The notes under the pieces are model-generated. The model searched no databases. It was not told the DNA's origin and worked only from the letters and a program-made list of their open reading frames with translations. A stretch of 64,000 nt of DNA from Thermodesulfobacterium hveragerdense DSM 12571 (GTDB lineage: Bacteria; Desulfobacterota; Thermodesulfobacteria; Thermodesulfobacteriales; Thermodesulfobacteriaceae): NCBI RefSeq assembly GCF_000423845.1, contig NZ_AUIT01000003.1:51956-115955 (forward strand), written 5' to 3'. The translations under genes were made by a program, and so were the position numbers. Positions 63,732 to 64,000 of the stretch are shown here, in pieces; position 1 is the stretch's first letter; each line of letters starts with the position of its first letter.

Positions 63732-64000
63732 TTAAAGGAAGTGGTTTTTGCCATCTCGTTTTCTGAATCCGACTTACTGTTATGTATATCGCAACCTCTG
63801 CTGTCTTGATTGATTGAAAATATCCCCCTGTATTTACCCTTATCAGCTCTATCCTGCTATTTATATTCTCAACCACATTCGTCGTGTATATATACCTCCT
63901 CACCCCCTCAGGATATTTCTTATAAACAAAATAATGCTCCTTCTTTTTCAAAAGTCCCTTTATATAAGCTGGATACTTCTTCTCATAACTCTTACATAAT
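63661..64000 (-). mobile_element. IS256-family insertion sequence, 3' part (transposase C-terminus), continuing beyond the window
   Basis: The minus-strand frame is open from the window edge to a stop at 63661-63663. It reads as the C-terminus of a Mutator/IS256 transposase: YEKKYPAYIKGLL, then YPEGVRRYIYTTNVVENINS, then GGYFQS and QKTRWQKPLPLIKSALYELR, ending KETQFS. The transposase 5' part is outside. The sequence GAATTGTGT just inside the end (63666-63675) resembles the terminal inverted repeat of IS256-type elements, so the insertion point is about 63655-63665, inside cheW. Confidence 0.85.

Overview
The window is a compact, AT-rich bacterial chromosome segment with short intergenic gaps and many stop/start overlaps. 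Its gene content suggests a strictly anaerobic, thermophilic, Gram-negative-type bacterium, most likely of the Thermodesulfobacterium kind; this is inferred from gene types, not from a marker gene. Supporting points are an orange-protein/Mrp/MinD-ferredoxin cluster of the sort found in sulfate reducers, a rubredoxin, an archaeal-type RNA ligase, a DNPR-type MurE (meso-diaminopimelate), Lgt, and a sigma-54 regulatory circuit.

Layout. 1-5.3 kb: the 3' part of serA, then rlmN, amrS and cstA. 5.4-9.3 kb: a decayed accessory region with a broken CLC chloride channel gene, an unidentified broken secreted or membrane gene, small ORFs and a broken tyrosine integrase whose frame runs into the 3' end of a tRNA-Pro gene. 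9.4-14 kb: a metallocofactor cluster (two NifX/orange-protein-like proteins, DUF5320, Mrp, an MBL hydrolase, two MinD-ferredoxin ATPases) behind two promoters that each carry a Fur-like 7-1-7 palindrome. 14-28.6 kb: a dcw cell-wall and division cluster from mraZ to ftsZ, lacking ftsW and with an ftsI-like gene that has lost its transpeptidase core. 28.6-30.6 kb: a ParB-domain protein and a Memo/AmrB protein. 30.6-35 kb (minus): metK, ahcY, ribE, a DUF2148 protein and trpF. 35-44 kb: alaS, an unknown, nth and lgt, then tyrA, recG and a glycosyltransferase on minus. 44-47.2 kb: a ZraSR-like histidine kinase and sigma-54 activator facing a ZraP-like secreted protein with its own sigma-54 promoter and two upstream dyads. 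47-55 kb: miaB, then creatininase, rtcA, RNA ligase and a siroheme synthase domain, then nudix and lon. 55-60.7 kb: a kinase/ATPase fusion, groES-groEL, rubredoxin and a REC-REC-GGDEF protein. 60.7-64 kb: a non-coding stretch with a pentanucleotide repeat, a soluble chemoreceptor with two signalling tips, and cheW cut at its end by an IS256-family element that runs off the window.

The most interesting items are the catalytically dead FtsI-like protein with no ftsW, the probable AUU start of rsmH, the ZraP sigma-54 circuit, the RtcA plus RNA-ligase pair, the Memo protein with a PqqD-like domain, the double-tip chemoreceptor, and the Fur-box-flanked orange-protein-like cluster next to dcw. All functional calls come from reading motifs; no database search was run.
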